A DNA stretch of 53,625 nucleotides from an uncultured Clostridia bacterium (GTDB lineage Bacteria > Bacillota > Clostridia > Christensenellales > UBA1242), in NCBI GenBank assembly GCA_944381245.1, contig CALWKK010000005.1:1-53625 (forward strand), read 5' to 3'. This document shows positions 24,992-34,499 of this stretch, one piece after another. Within the stretch, counting starts at the first letter, position 1. Each line of letters begins with the position of its first letter. Under the pieces are notes generated by a model. That model worked only from the letters and a program-made list of their open reading frames with translations, made no database searches and had not been told where the DNA came from. A program made the position numbers and the translations under genes.

Positions 24992-26989
24992 TTAGTCGAA
25001 GTCGTCAAATCCATCAAAATATCTTACATGTTTTTTATTTCTAACTTTTATGTCGTAATATATTTCTTTTTCATTTAAAGCTTTTGAAGCTGCATAAATT
25101 TCCGGAGCTTTGCGTTTGTCGAATTGTTTTGTTGCAAAGAATGGTGTCATTGGTGTTTTTATAGGATGTTCTTTAAATATTTTTACTATGACTGTAAATT
25201 TGTCAAGCTGGCCAAGCTCATATGGATATATTAAAGGTCTTGTGTTCCTTTGAGATTGTACAGTTCTATTAATTCCACTACGATCATCTCCATCACTTCT
25301 ACTAGTTGAAATTGTATTTGTTTCAATTGAAACATCGCCACACATCTTAGAAAAATCTTCTCTTGTCTTTTGATCTTCTGTTCCAATAAATATTTGAATA
25401 TTACAGTTTGATCTGATTGTTTCAGCCATTTCTTTTCCATATTTATTATCAAGCTGACTATAACTTTGAACAACTAATGAGAAAAATATCCCCCTAGAAC
25501 GACCAACAGTTACCAAACTGTCCATTTTTTCAACTTTTGGCAAATTAGCAAATTCATCAAGCATAAAATAAACATTTCTTTTTAATTTTAAGTCAGGATT
25601 TTGACTTGCTTTCTCAACAAGTTTTTTATATAACTGTGATATACACAAGGTTGCTATGCAGTGTCTACTATCTTTTTCATCAGGAACTTTAATAAAGAAT
25701 GCTGTAGGTTGATCAACAAAATCATCAAATGATAAATCACTATAACTAGTTGCATAACATATTCCTGCGTCTTGAAAAACAGATATTCTTCCTTGTAAAA
25801 CACCCATGTAAGATTTTGTTGTATTTGGTGCATTATTAATTGCTGTTGAAGTTAAAGAATTAACTTTTGAAAATTTATCTCTATACGCGCAATAGTTTCT
25901 TATCGAACCAAAAGGATTCTCTGGATCATCGTCCCTAAACATTGCTATTTTTACCATGTTATAAAAATTAAATTTTTCTCTCGTCATTCCCAATTCTGGA
26001 TCAAAACTATCTTCTAACATTGCTAACATAACACCTAATAAAAAGTCTTGAGCACCTCTTTCCCATGATGAATCCGTTTTGCTTTCTATTGGAACAATTG
26101 TTGAGGCAATTTCTCTTAATTCATTTTCCGCTTCGTCCTGTAACTCTTGAGCCTTAGCTTCTAGATCTCCTCTCAATTGTTCCTTAAAACTATACGCATT
26201 ACCATTAAATTCATACCATTCGGCTCCATAATCTCTTAAATCTGAAGCCATTTTTAATTTATAATCTTTTGGCGAATCTCCACGATGAATTTTAACTTCT
26301 TTTTTTAGATTTCTTGCTCTGTGAGATTGCATATATGCATTATCTAATGGATTCCATCTTGTTGAAGCATAAGGATTTCTTAAATCTAATACTGATATCC
26401 TATAACCTGCTTCTTTTAATTGTAATGCATGGTCTCTATACAATTCACCTTTAGGATCAGTCATAACCAAACAAGGTTTTGTTCCTAGTTGAGATAATAT
26501 TCTTATTGAAGGATTAATATATGTTTGAGTTTTTCCAGAGCCAGTTGTTCCTATTATCATTGTGTGTATTGGATCATACATATTAATCAATAATTTACCA
26601 TTTTTTTCCAAGCTTCTTATAACAATACCATCTTTTTTCACGTTTTTCAATGTATTCCATGTACATGGCATAAACTTAGATAAACTAATAAGCTCACTTT
26701 CTTTTATAAATCTAGCATCATAATATTGAGATATTTTATCTCCAGACTTTGTAACACCTTCTCCACTTGCCGAAGCAGACATATCAAATTTTAAAAATTT
26801 TGACAGATAATATAAAATCATTATTCCATAAACAACTGCAAGAATAACAATAGTTGCTGTATTTGTTATCATAGATGCATCAAATTTAAATCCATCTTCT
26901 CGTGTTACACCACCGACTATAATCGCAATAACAAAAGTTGCAATAATAATAATCAAAGGCAAAAATTTTTTAAATTTACTTTTTGGCAT
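24992..26989 (-). CDS. VirD4/TraG-family type IV secretion coupling ATPase
   Basis: Coupling proteins bring DNA or protein substrates to a type IV secretion channel. The 665 residues contain two N-terminal membrane segments (about 6-28 and 42-62), Walker A GTTGSGKT (147-154), an inserted charged region (about 210-300), Walker B FMLDEFANLP (about 474-483), and the TraG/TraD recognition region ending FTVIVKIFKEHPI. GGAGGG before the ATG at 26989 fixes the start against a longer frame. The gene has its own promoter and terminator. No relaxase or VirB4 gene is in the window. Confidence 0.9.
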   Translation of the reverse strand: MPKSKFKKFLPLIIIIATFVIAIIVGGVTREDGFKFDASMITNTATIVILAVVYGIMILYYLSKFLKFDMSASASGEGVTKSGDKISQYYDARFIKESELISLSKFMPCTWNTLKNVKKDGIVIRSLEKNGKLLINMYDPIHTMIIGTTGSGKTQTYINPSIRILSQLGTKPCLVMTDPKGELYRDHALQLKEAGYRISVLDLRNPYASTRWNPLDNAYMQSHRARNLKKEVKIHRGDSPKDYKLKMASDLRDYGAEWYEFNGNAYSFKEQLRGDLEAKAQELQDEAENELREIASTIVPIESKTDSSWERGAQDFLLGVMLAMLEDSFDPELGMTREKFNFYNMVKIAMFRDDDPENPFGSIRNYCAYRDKFSKVNSLTSTAINNAPNTTKSYMGVLQGRISVFQDAGICYATSYSDLSFDDFVDQPTAFFIKVPDEKDSRHCIATLCISQLYKKLVEKASQNPDLKLKRNVYFMLDEFANLPKVEKMDSLVTVGRSRGIFFSLVVQSYSQLDNKYGKEMAETIRSNCNIQIFIGTEDQKTREDFSKMCGDVSIETNTISTSRSDGDDRSGINRTVQSQRNTRPLIYPYELGQLDKFTVIVKIFKEHPIKTPMTPFFATKQFDKRKAPEIYAASKALNEKEIYYDIKVRNKKHVRYFDGFDDFD

Positions 26990-27081
26990 TTTATTCCCTC
27001 CATCTTTATATATAATATAACTCAATTTAAAACAAATTAAAAATGTTTTACGAGTAAATTAAAAATTATAATATTTAAAAT

Positions 27082-27114
27082 AAAAAAGACAGTTTTTATA
27101 TAACTGTCTTTTTA
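27082..27114 (-). terminator. Terminator of the pilin-like gene
   Basis: Twelve-base stem AAAAAGACAGTT / AACTGTCTTTTT around a seven-base loop. It separates the pilin-like transcript from the VirD4-like gene. Confidence 0.85.
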
Positions 27115-27144
27115 TTATAATTAAAAGAAATTAGTTAAAATGTA

Positions 27145-27513
27145 TTATTCACCAGCAGGTTTTGTTGATGTAATTTCGTCTGGTAACAATCCATCCATAA
27201 TCATTGGGAATAATGTTACAAAGAATACAATTAAAACAACTAAAATTACAATACCTACTATAAGCCCAATTAAACGTTTTTTTGCTTCTTCTCTTTTTTC
27301 TGTGCTATCTGCTCTTGCCATTTGGACTCCTAAAACGATAGCCCAAAGTATTCCCGCTGCACTTATGATCGCTAAAATTGGAATTACAATAGTCATCACA
27401 GAATTAACAATTGTATAAACCCAACCCCATTTTTCATCATTTTCAAAGTCTTTCCAAGATAACCCTAAATGGCCTGAAGAAATTCTCATGATTGTGTTAG
27501 CTAATTGAAACAT
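27145..27513 (-). CDS. Pilin-like type IV secretion protein (Mbov_0395/TrbC-like)
   Basis: A 122-residue protein with two long membrane segments (about 35-60 and 78-105), separated by a short basic loop (ARADSTEKREEAKKR). This matches the two-helix pilins and Mbov_0395-type proteins found beside VirD4-like ATPases in Firmicutes and mycoplasmas. GGAGG before the ATG at 27513 fixes the start. The single-gene transcript with strong signals suggests high expression, as expected for a structural subunit. The family call is from pattern. Confidence 0.72.
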   Translation of the reverse strand: MFQLANTIMRISSGHLGLSWKDFENDEKWGWVYTIVNSVMTIVIPILAIISAAGILWAIVLGVQMARADSTEKREEAKKRLIGLIVGIVILVVLIVFFVTLFPMIMDGLLPDEITSTKPAGE

Positions 27514-27588
27514 AAAAACCTCCATAAACTATTTAATTTAGGTTGCTCATTTATAAGTTTATTATTCTATTAAATAATTTCTGTAATA

Positions 27589-27616
27589 ATATTAACATAA
27601 TAAAAAAGTTTTTCAA
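27589..27616 (-). promoter_or_regulatory. Promoter of the pilin-like gene
   Basis: Minus strand TTGAAA at 27616-27611, 16-base spacer, TAATAT at 27594-27589. The untranslated leader would be about 70 bases. Confidence 0.6.
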
Positions 27617-27648
27617 AATAAATTTTAGTCATTTTTGACAATTTTCAC

Positions 27649-30216
27649 CTAAAATCTGTAATTTTTTCTATAAGAACTGGATGATTTTTTCTTTAATCTT
27701 ATGACTAAATATATTGCAACTCCAATAATTATTGTTGGAACAACAACAATAATAATAATTATCCACGTTTCAAGGCCATTATTTTTTTCAGCTTCTTTAA
27801 ACTTTGCTTCAATTACCGTTGAAGAATTAACTGTATATTCGTATACTTTATCTTTGCTAATTAATTTTTCTCCTATATACCAACCTTCAAATTCCATTCC
27901 TTCTTTAGGATAAGCTTCTAGAGTTATTTTTGTGCCGTTTATAAAATTAAATCCATTTTCATTATTTGCTTCTTGTCCGTTAATTTTTACTGTTCCGTTA
28001 CCTGTTATTTTTGTGTTTATTTTTAACATACTGTCAGTATAGTAAACATTAACACTGCATTCTAATCCATTATCAGTTTTTATTACTTTTGGATATATTC
28101 TATTGTTACTTGATTTATTTTCATTGTTTAATTCTATAATAATATTTCTAGTTATTAATGTTTGAGAACTATCATTTGCATCTCGCCATAAATTTGCAAA
28201 AACATAATTTCCTGTGGATTTGTCATTTGCAGTTAATGTTACAGCAGAACTATTTAAATATTCGCTTGCAATATAACTAAAGGATTTATTATAATTTTCT
28301 ATTACATTAGATTCAGTTTTAACTATTTGTCCTAAATTTTCCATTTCTATATCTTCATCTTGATATATCATATTTATATTAACTTTAACTTCTTTGCCTT
28401 TTATTCCAACATCATATGTTCCTTCTGTCCCAGAAGATGCTATGAATGATAATGTTGTTGTTCCAGTTTCTGGATCTATGGAAATTGTGTATGGACCATT
28501 ACCGCTTTCAGTAATATAGTTAACAAAAAGAGCTTCTTCATTAGGAACTTCAAAATTATTTATTGAGTATTCTCCTAAAATCCAACCTGTAAAATCGAAA
28601 TAATTTTTAAAATCTCTATATTGATTTCCATCTTCATAATAAAATTTTGCAATAATTTTAACTTCTTGTCCAGACAAATATTGATATGATTTTTCATTTT
28701 TACCTTCTAGCTCTAATGTGTAATATCCTCCTGCATATTTGTTTGATGAAGAATAAATAACTTCTTTGCTTCCTGAAATTGAAATTGTAAAAAACGCAAA
28801 ATTTTGTAACGAAGGAAAATAATATCCCCCTGAACTTGTGTATATCGAAACATTTTTCCATGTTTCTTCAAAATCCCATGGTCTAAATTCATTCCAACTC
28901 CATTCAAAAAATAAAGATTCAGTTGGCATTGAATTTATTGATGATACTTCTGAAAAATTTATAAAATTTGTTTGAGTTGCATTACCGATACCACTTGAAA
29001 AATATATTACATCAGTAGATGGACTAGATAAATTTAAAAATTTTGCATATCTGATATTTAATGGTTGAAATGTTACATTTGAAGGGACAACTCCAACAAT
29101 CGCTCCCGTCACTATTTTATTTGGCGATAGAGAAGCCACTGTTCCAAAAAACATAGTGTTATATATGTTTAAATTCGCACCTATCCCATAACCTACTATG
29201 CCACCAAAAACAACACTACTTAAATCTCCTTTACTAGAATTAATTTTTATTTGTGAATATTTTGAATCTAAAGAATTTATATTTCCTCCACTTGAAGATA
29301 ATTGACTAATATATTCATTACTTGGTGCAACATAAACATTATATAATTCACCATTATCTATCACGCCAACAATTCCTCCAATATAAGTTGAAACAACATT
29401 AATTCCGTCTTGAAATAATGTTATGGTTGGAATTGAATATGAATTTTTTATGATTGAATTATTTGATTGCCCGATTAAAGCTCCTGAAATTAATTCTCCA
29501 CTATATAAATATGTTTGATAATCAAAAGTTGACTGACCTCCGACTATCTCTTCACTACCTTCAATTTTTGTATAAAATTTTTGAGCCTCAGATTCTTTTA
29601 ATCTAACAACCCTATCTGCATTTAAAATAAAATCACAATAACATGAATCAACATTTGTATAATTTGCTTTACCGATTAGCCCTCCAACAATTATAGTATC
29701 ATTTGGCTTAATCTCGTTTCCGTTTTTTTGTTCCGATAAAACGACATTAACTTCTATTCCTAAATCATATATAGTCGCGTTATATGTTTGTGCAAAAAAA
29801 CCTAAAAATATATTATCATCATTTTTTAATGATATTCCAGTAATAGTTTTGCCATTCCCGTTAAAATTACCATTGAATGTTCTATTTATTCCTACTGGAG
29901 TCCAAAAATCAATTGAAGATAAATCAATTGATGAAATTAATTTATAATAAGCTGTCTGATAATCTTCTTTTCCACTTTCGGGTGAAATAAAAACAAATTC
30001 GTCATTTTCATATTTCCCATTTATTGCTTCTTGAAAAAAAATTAAATCATCAAGAGAGCGTATTAAATAAGGATCGTCTTTTGTTCCACTGCCTGTTAAA
30101 GCAATTGTTTCAGCCTTAACACTAATAATATTGTTACTGCTAAAAATTAATATACTAACAAAAAAAATAAAACAAGGTATTAAAAGTAAAAATAAATATT
30201 TTTTTAAACTTTTCAT
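27649..30216 (-). CDS. Large surface protein with GLUG-like and InlB B-repeat-like domains
   Basis: An 855-residue exported protein. A signal peptide (about 1-34) is followed by a region (about 60-380) with repeated G-G-[LI]-[IV]-G lines such as GGLIGKANYTNVDSCYC and GGIVGVIDNGELYNVYV, as in GLUG-motif adhesins. Beta-rich domains follow, then a region near 740-815 with GNGTVKINGQ and ITLEAYPKEGMEFEGWYIG (InlB B-repeat-like). It ends in a C-terminal membrane anchor (about 822-845) and a basic tail. There is no LPXTG. AGGAG before the ATG at 30216 fixes the start. Probably an adhesin. Confidence 0.85.
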   Translation of the reverse strand: MKSLKKYLFLLLIPCFIFFVSILIFSSNNIISVKAETIALTGSGTKDDPYLIRSLDDLIFFQEAINGKYENDEFVFISPESGKEDYQTAYYKLISSIDLSSIDFWTPVGINRTFNGNFNGNGKTITGISLKNDDNIFLGFFAQTYNATIYDLGIEVNVVLSEQKNGNEIKPNDTIIVGGLIGKANYTNVDSCYCDFILNADRVVRLKESEAQKFYTKIEGSEEIVGGQSTFDYQTYLYSGELISGALIGQSNNSIIKNSYSIPTITLFQDGINVVSTYIGGIVGVIDNGELYNVYVAPSNEYISQLSSSGGNINSLDSKYSQIKINSSKGDLSSVVFGGIVGYGIGANLNIYNTMFFGTVASLSPNKIVTGAIVGVVPSNVTFQPLNIRYAKFLNLSSPSTDVIYFSSGIGNATQTNFINFSEVSSINSMPTESLFFEWSWNEFRPWDFEETWKNVSIYTSSGGYYFPSLQNFAFFTISISGSKEVIYSSSNKYAGGYYTLELEGKNEKSYQYLSGQEVKIIAKFYYEDGNQYRDFKNYFDFTGWILGEYSINNFEVPNEEALFVNYITESGNGPYTISIDPETGTTTLSFIASSGTEGTYDVGIKGKEVKVNINMIYQDEDIEMENLGQIVKTESNVIENYNKSFSYIASEYLNSSAVTLTANDKSTGNYVFANLWRDANDSSQTLITRNIIIELNNENKSSNNRIYPKVIKTDNGLECSVNVYYTDSMLKINTKITGNGTVKINGQEANNENGFNFINGTKITLEAYPKEGMEFEGWYIGEKLISKDKVYEYTVNSSTVIEAKFKEAEKNNGLETWIIIIIVVVPTIIIGVAIYLVIRLKKKSSSSYRKNYRF

Positions 30217-30321
30217 TTGTGCTCCTATCATTTATTTTATACCATATTTATTTTAATTATCAAAAAGAATATTATACTGATAAATTATATAAAATAATTT
30301 ATTATAATTGATAAAATATGT

Positions 30322-30327
30322 TAGAAT
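30322..30327 (+). promoter_or_regulatory. -10 element abutting the hflX start (leaderless candidate)
   Basis: TAGAAT at 30322-30327, six bases before the ATG at 30334, with a weak TTATTA at 30299-30304 (17-base spacer). No Shine-Dalgarno. Confidence 0.45.
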
Positions 30328-30333
30328 AATAAA

Positions 30334-31413
30334 ATGGAAAAAGAAATAGCTGTTTTATTTGGATTAAGTCAAAAAAATTATGACAAAGAACAAATAGATA
30401 TAAAAGAATTGGAAAGATTGGCCGAAACGGCAAATATTGAAGTTGTTGGCCATGTTTTTCAAAATGCGAAAGAAATAAATCCTGCAACTTTAATTGGTTC
30501 AGGCAAGGTTATAGAACTTTGCGATGAAATAAATAAAAAAAATGCAAATTTAGCAATCTGCAATAATGAATTATCAGGTTCTCAAATTAATAATTTATCT
30601 GATGCTTTAAACTGTAAGGTTATAGACAGAACAACGCTTATTTTAGACATTTTTGCAAAACGAGCCCTTTCAAACGAAGGTAAATTACAAGTTGAATTAG
30701 CGATGTTAAAATATTATTTACCTAGATTGTCCGGTATTAGTGGAACGAGTGGAAGATTTGGATCTGGTGGCGTTGGAATGCGTGGCCCTGGAGAAACAAA
30801 ATTGGAATTAGACAAAAGGAAAGTGAAATTACAAATTAATAAACTAGAAAATCAAATCAACAAATTCAAAAATGAAAGATCCTTAAGACGAAAAAACAGA
30901 GCTAATTCAAATGTAAAAAATGTATCTATAGTTGGATATACAAATGCTGGGAAATCAACATTATTAAATCTTTTAACAAAAGCAAATGTATACGCAGATG
31001 ATAAATTATTTGCAACATTAGACACCACAACAAGAAATTTATGGTTAGACAATAATAAACAAATTGTTTTAACCGACACTGTTGGCTTTATTAATAACTT
31101 ACCAAAATCTTTTACTCCTGCCTTCTCAGCAACATTGGAAGAAGTTTCTATGAGCGATTTGATAATTCATTTGATTGATGCAACTGATAAAAATATTGAA
31201 ACAAACAAAAAAGTTGTATTAGAGGAATTAGAAAAAATTGGCGCAATAAATATTCCAATATTAACAGTTTATAATAAATGTGATCTTCTTGATAAAAAAC
31301 AGATAAACGAAATAAAGAATACCTCACCAAAAAATTCAATATTTATATCGGCAAAAAAAAATATAAATATTGAAAATTTTAAAATTTTAATTATAAAAAC
31401 TTTGTGGCAATAA
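30334..31413 (+). CDS. hflX: Ribosome-splitting GTPase HflX
   Basis: Binds 50S subunits and splits stalled ribosomes. The 359 residues have an N-terminal HflX domain (NPATLIGSGKVIEL, DRTTLILDIFAKRA), the glycine-rich linker GRFGSGGVGMRGPGETKLE, and a GTPase domain with G1 GYTNAGKST near 202-210 and DTVGFI for G3. No Shine-Dalgarno; the -10-like hexamer is six bases upstream. It ends in a bidirectional terminator. Confidence 0.95.
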   Translation: MEKEIAVLFGLSQKNYDKEQIDIKELERLAETANIEVVGHVFQNAKEINPATLIGSGKVIELCDEINKKNANLAICNNELSGSQINNLSDALNCKVIDRTTLILDIFAKRALSNEGKLQVELAMLKYYLPRLSGISGTSGRFGSGGVGMRGPGETKLELDKRKVKLQINKLENQINKFKNERSLRRKNRANSNVKNVSIVGYTNAGKSTLLNLLTKANVYADDKLFATLDTTTRNLWLDNNKQIVLTDTVGFINNLPKSFTPAFSATLEEVSMSDLIIHLIDATDKNIETNKKVVLEELEKIGAINIPILTVYNKCDLLDKKQINEIKNTSPKNSIFISAKKNINIENFKILIIKTLWQ

Positions 31414-31444
31414 AAAAACTTTTCTTAAAAAGAAAAGTTTTTTT
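31412..31444. terminator. Bidirectional terminator between hflX and spoIVA
   Basis: A long, nearly perfect stem of an A-run plus ACTTTTCTT paired with AAGAAAAGT plus a T-run, between converging genes. Confidence 0.85.
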
Positions 31445-31466
31445 ATTATAACAATATGCAAATTAT

Positions 31467-32924
31467 TCAACATATGCCTTCATTATTAATTCTTACTAAA
31501 GTTTTTCTCATTTTTCTTTGTGCTTCAACCGGCATTAAATTAATTTTTGAATTTATTCCTTCGTTAACTAAAGAACTTAGGCTTTTTCCAAACATATTAG
31601 TTTCCCAGATTGCTTTTGGATTTTGTTCAAATTCACTCATTAAATACTTAACAAGTTCTTCACTTTGTGCTTGAGATCCAACAATAGGATTAACTTCAGT
31701 TTGTATGTCCACGCTCATAATATGCAAGCTTGGAGCCGACGCTTTAAGTTTAACACCAAATCTGCTTCCTTGTTTAACAATTTCTGGATCTTCCAAACTC
31801 ATATCTTCAGCATTTGGCATAACAACACCATATCCTTTTTCTTTAACATCTTGAAGTGCTACCTTAATTTTGTCATATTCAACCTTTGCATGAGCTAATT
31901 GTTTAATATATGATATTAAATGGAAGTCATCGATTATATCCATTCCACATTGTTCGGATAACACCTTGTAAAATAGTTGCTGTTTAGGTGTTATTTCAAA
32001 ATATATCTTTCCCTCACCCATTTTTATTGAAGAAACAATTACAGGTTCAAAATCTTCGCTTTCTAAAAATGCAACATTTGTTTTATCAATTTGTCCAATT
32101 TTGTTTGCGTTTTCTCCAAATTTTTTTATTTCGTTAACAACATTTGTTATTATTTCATGATCATAAGGTAAAGCTTGCATCCACTTTGGCATTTTTACTT
32201 TTAATGATTTAATAGGAAACTCTAATAATATTTTTTCAAAAATGTCATCAATATTTGTTTGATTTAATTTCAATACATCCATAGGTAACACTGGAACATT
32301 ATATTTTGTTTTCAATGATACTGCTAGTTTTTTTGTTTCTTCAGATTTTGGATTTTTTGAATTTAATACAATAACAAAAGGCTTATTATGAGAAACAAGC
32401 TCTGAAACGACTCTTTCTTCTGCTTCAACATAGTTAGATCTCGGTATATCAGTTATACTTCCATCTGTTGTTACAACTATTCCTATTGTTGAATGTTCTT
32501 CAATAACTTTTTGCGTTCCAAATTCCGCAGCTTCTTCAAATGGCATTTCTTCTTCAGACCATGGTGTTTTAACTAATCTTTTTTTTGCTCCTTCTTCATG
32601 TCCTAAAGCTCCTTCTATTAAATAACCCACACAATCTATCATTCTTATATTCATATCAATGTTATCCCCAACACGAATAGATGCTGCTTTGTTAGGAATA
32701 AATCTTGGTTGTGTTGTCATTATAGTTTTTCCATCTGCACTTTGTGGTAATTCATCGATTGTTCTTTCCTTTATATTTTTATCTGTTATGTTTGGTACAA
32801 CAAGATTCTGCATAAATTGTGTAATAAAAGTTGATTTTCCACATCTAACAGGGCCAACGACGCCAACATATATATCTCCACCTGTTCTTTGTGCAATATC
32901 TTCATATAGACCATAATTTTCCAT
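31467..32924 (-). CDS. spoIVA: Stage IV sporulation protein A
   Basis: Morphogenetic ATPase that polymerises on the forespore surface as the base of the spore coat. The 485 residues begin MENYGLYEDIAQRTGGDIYV, with Walker A GPVRCGKS at 24-31. Later blocks include MIDCVGYLIEGALGHEEG and the C-terminal INLMPVEAQRKMRKTL. Length fits the family (about 490). GGAGG before the ATG at 32924 rules out a longer frame. A sigma-E-like promoter lies upstream, as expected for mother-cell expression. It shows the organism belongs to a sporulating lineage. Confidence 0.97.
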   Translation of the reverse strand: MENYGLYEDIAQRTGGDIYVGVVGPVRCGKSTFITQFMQNLVVPNITDKNIKERTIDELPQSADGKTIMTTQPRFIPNKAASIRVGDNIDMNIRMIDCVGYLIEGALGHEEGAKKRLVKTPWSEEEMPFEEAAEFGTQKVIEEHSTIGIVVTTDGSITDIPRSNYVEAEERVVSELVSHNKPFVIVLNSKNPKSEETKKLAVSLKTKYNVPVLPMDVLKLNQTNIDDIFEKILLEFPIKSLKVKMPKWMQALPYDHEIITNVVNEIKKFGENANKIGQIDKTNVAFLESEDFEPVIVSSIKMGEGKIYFEITPKQQLFYKVLSEQCGMDIIDDFHLISYIKQLAHAKVEYDKIKVALQDVKEKGYGVVMPNAEDMSLEDPEIVKQGSRFGVKLKASAPSLHIMSVDIQTEVNPIVGSQAQSEELVKYLMSEFEQNPKAIWETNMFGKSLSSLVNEGINSKINLMPVEAQRKMRKTLVRINNEGIC

Positions 32925-32949
32925 ATTTAAACCTCCAGAGTGATAAAAT

Positions 32950-32978
32950 ATTTTATGGTAAATTTTCTTTAAATATGA
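32950..32978 (-). promoter_or_regulatory. Sigma-E-like promoter of spoIVA
   Basis: Minus strand TCATATT at 32978-32972, 14-base spacer, CATAAAAT at 32957-32950. This agrees with the Bacillus sigma-E pattern (K-M-ATATT, 13-15 bases, CATACAMT) at nearly every position. Confidence 0.7.
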
Positions 32979-33054
32979 CAATTATAAATAAAAAAGTTTT
33001 TTAATATAAAAAAGTTGCTTTTTATAAATAATTATGATAGTATTACATTTGTTA

Positions 33055-33140
33055 GCCGAAGTGATGGAATGGTAGACGTAGCGGACTCAAAATCCGCCGA
33101 GGGCGACCTCATGGGGGTTCGAGTCCCCCCTTCGGCACCA
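33055..33140 (+). tRNA. tRNA-Leu(CAA)
   Basis: An 86-base class II tRNA. Acceptor GCCGAAG pairs with CTTCGGC, the anticodon loop CTCAAAA gives CAA, a long variable arm is present and CCA is encoded. It is the only plus-strand tRNA in this cluster. Confidence 0.95.
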
Positions 33141-33289
33141 ATATTATCTTAATTTTTAAATTTTCTTATAAGAAATTTTGATATTTCATATTTATTTAAT
33201 TTATTCTTAATAAAAATTATTTTTAAATTATGTGCTAATTTTTTTAGTATTTTACAAAAACAAAAAAAGAACAAATATAAAATTTGTTC

Positions 33290-33337
33290 TTTTTTGGTGC
33301 TGGTGGCCGGACTCGAACCGGCACGTCCTCGCGAACG
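33290..33337 (-). repeat. Distal attachment-site copy of tRNA-Leu(UAA) 3' end
   Basis: Identical over 48 bases to the 3' end of the tRNA-Leu(UAA) gene at 34689 plus its flanking T-run (T-arm, acceptor 3' strand, CCA and part of the variable arm). The similarity then stops and no anticodon or 5' half is present. This is the scar expected at the far end of an island integrated into the tRNA 3' end. Confidence 0.75.
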
Positions 33338-33401
33338 GGGTTCCTTGCAATTTTATACTCAACTCCTTTTAATTATTTTATCATATATTTTATAAGGTTT
33401 G

Positions 33402-33440
33402 ACAAAAAAAAAGACACTCAAACACAACTTGAATGTCTTA
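33402..33440 (-). terminator. Terminator of the 33451-33684 gene
   Basis: AAGACA..TCAA / TTGA..TGTCTT stem with one mismatch, followed on the minus strand by a run of nine T. Confidence 0.75.
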
Positions 33441-33450
33441 TATTATAATT

Positions 33451-33684
33451 TTATTTTTTTATGTATCTAAACACAAAGGAAGCACCTAAAAAAGCATCTT
33501 TGTCCTCTGGGTGTATTTCAATTTCACTACTTAGTGCCTTTTTTAATTTGTTTGTTAAATCAAGTTTTGTTTGAAAATCTTCAACTTTATATTTTTTTAA
33601 AAGTTCACCAAAAGTAAAGAATGTTCCTTTTTCCATTGATTTTACCTGATTGGTTATTTCATTAAAAATTTCTTCATTTGTCAT
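33451..33684 (-). CDS. Small hypothetical protein (possibly DUF1413-like) inside island scar
   Basis: A 77-residue soluble protein. The line KGTFFTFGELLKKYKVEDF followed by GASFVFRYIKK loosely resembles DUF1413-like small proteins; this is a weak pattern match. AAGGAG precedes the ATG and a strong terminator follows. It lies between the two tRNA-Leu repeats, so it is probably cargo of an integrated element. Confidence 0.6.
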   Translation of the reverse strand: MTNEEIFNEITNQVKSMEKGTFFTFGELLKKYKVEDFQTKLDLTNKLKKALSSEIEIHPEDKDAFLGASFVFRYIKK

Positions 33685-33746
33685 ATATATCTCCTTACAA
33701 CTAAGGTAGCATAAATTTTAAAAATTTTTATGCTTTTCATACAAGT

Positions 33747-34499
33747 TTATAAATTTAACTCTTGTTCTTTATTTTTTTGTTTATTTTGTTCAAAATTTTG
33801 TTTACTTGTAAGTTTTATGCCATCTTTTGTGGAAAAAGAAATTAGTGTTCCATCGTGCATTAAAACAGTTGATTCTGGGGTGATATCTTTTCCATATTCT
33901 TTACACAACAAATCTAAATATTGGTTAGCATAAATATCCGAAAGAGAAAGGTTTAGTCCGTCAGGCTTGACCCCAAACTCTTCAAAAATTTCTTTATGCT
34001 CATTATATAATGTTTTATGCTCTTCTCTAATCGCTTTTGGGTGAGTATGAAAAATTGAAAAGTTTATATCTTTTAAATCTTCTTCCAAAAATATTTTAAT
34101 TCTTTCCCAGTCATAATCAACTGCTTGATTTGTTCCAATAAGCATGGGCGAGAAATCTGTATAATTTTCCTTATCTTCCTTTAATCCCGCAAGTATATAA
34201 GAATATTCTTTATTTGTCCCTTCTTTGTTTATTAAATTTAGAAGTTTTTTAAACTCTTGTTTCACTCGTGGAGAATAAGTAGTTTGTCTTGCTTGTGAAT
34301 CTTTATTAATTTTATCATAAGGGATAGGAAGACATGTTAAATCAAACTCTGCATCTGGGTTTATTTCCTTAAAATCATTTGCATCTAATTTTAAAAGCAT
34401 ATCCATACACATATCCATGATATTATCATCTAGGTGCTTGCATATATATCTATTGGTCGGATTTGCACTGCATATATTAAGCATTTGTTCTTCTGTCAT
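33747..34499 (-). CDS. Possible JAMM/MPN-like metalloprotease of an island scar
   Basis: A 250-residue soluble protein. The line FSIFHTHP (His151, His153) followed by LNLSLSDIYANQ (Ser185, Asp188) resembles the H-x-H...S-x-x-D zinc-binding pattern of JAMM proteases, although the spacing between the two parts (about 31 residues) is longer than the usual seven. The later HDGTLISFSTKDG strand also fits JAB-like proteins. GGAG before the ATG at 34499 fixes the start. The stop of a truncated upstream frame overlaps this start. Function is a weak inference. Confidence 0.55.
   Translation of the reverse strand: MTEEQMLNICSANPTNRYICKHLDDNIMDMCMDMLLKLDANDFKEINPDAEFDLTCLPIPYDKINKDSQARQTTYSPRVKQEFKKLLNLINKEGTNKEYSYILAGLKEDKENYTDFSPMLIGTNQAVDYDWERIKIFLEEDLKDINFSIFHTHPKAIREEHKTLYNEHKEIFEEFGVKPDGLNLSLSDIYANQYLDLLCKEYGKDITPESTVLMHDGTLISFSTKDGIKLTSKQNFEQNKQKNKEQELNL

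Noticed and set aside
33290..33365. A second functional tRNA-Leu
   Set aside because: Only the 3' part is present. The anticodon arm, D-arm and 5' acceptor strand are missing.
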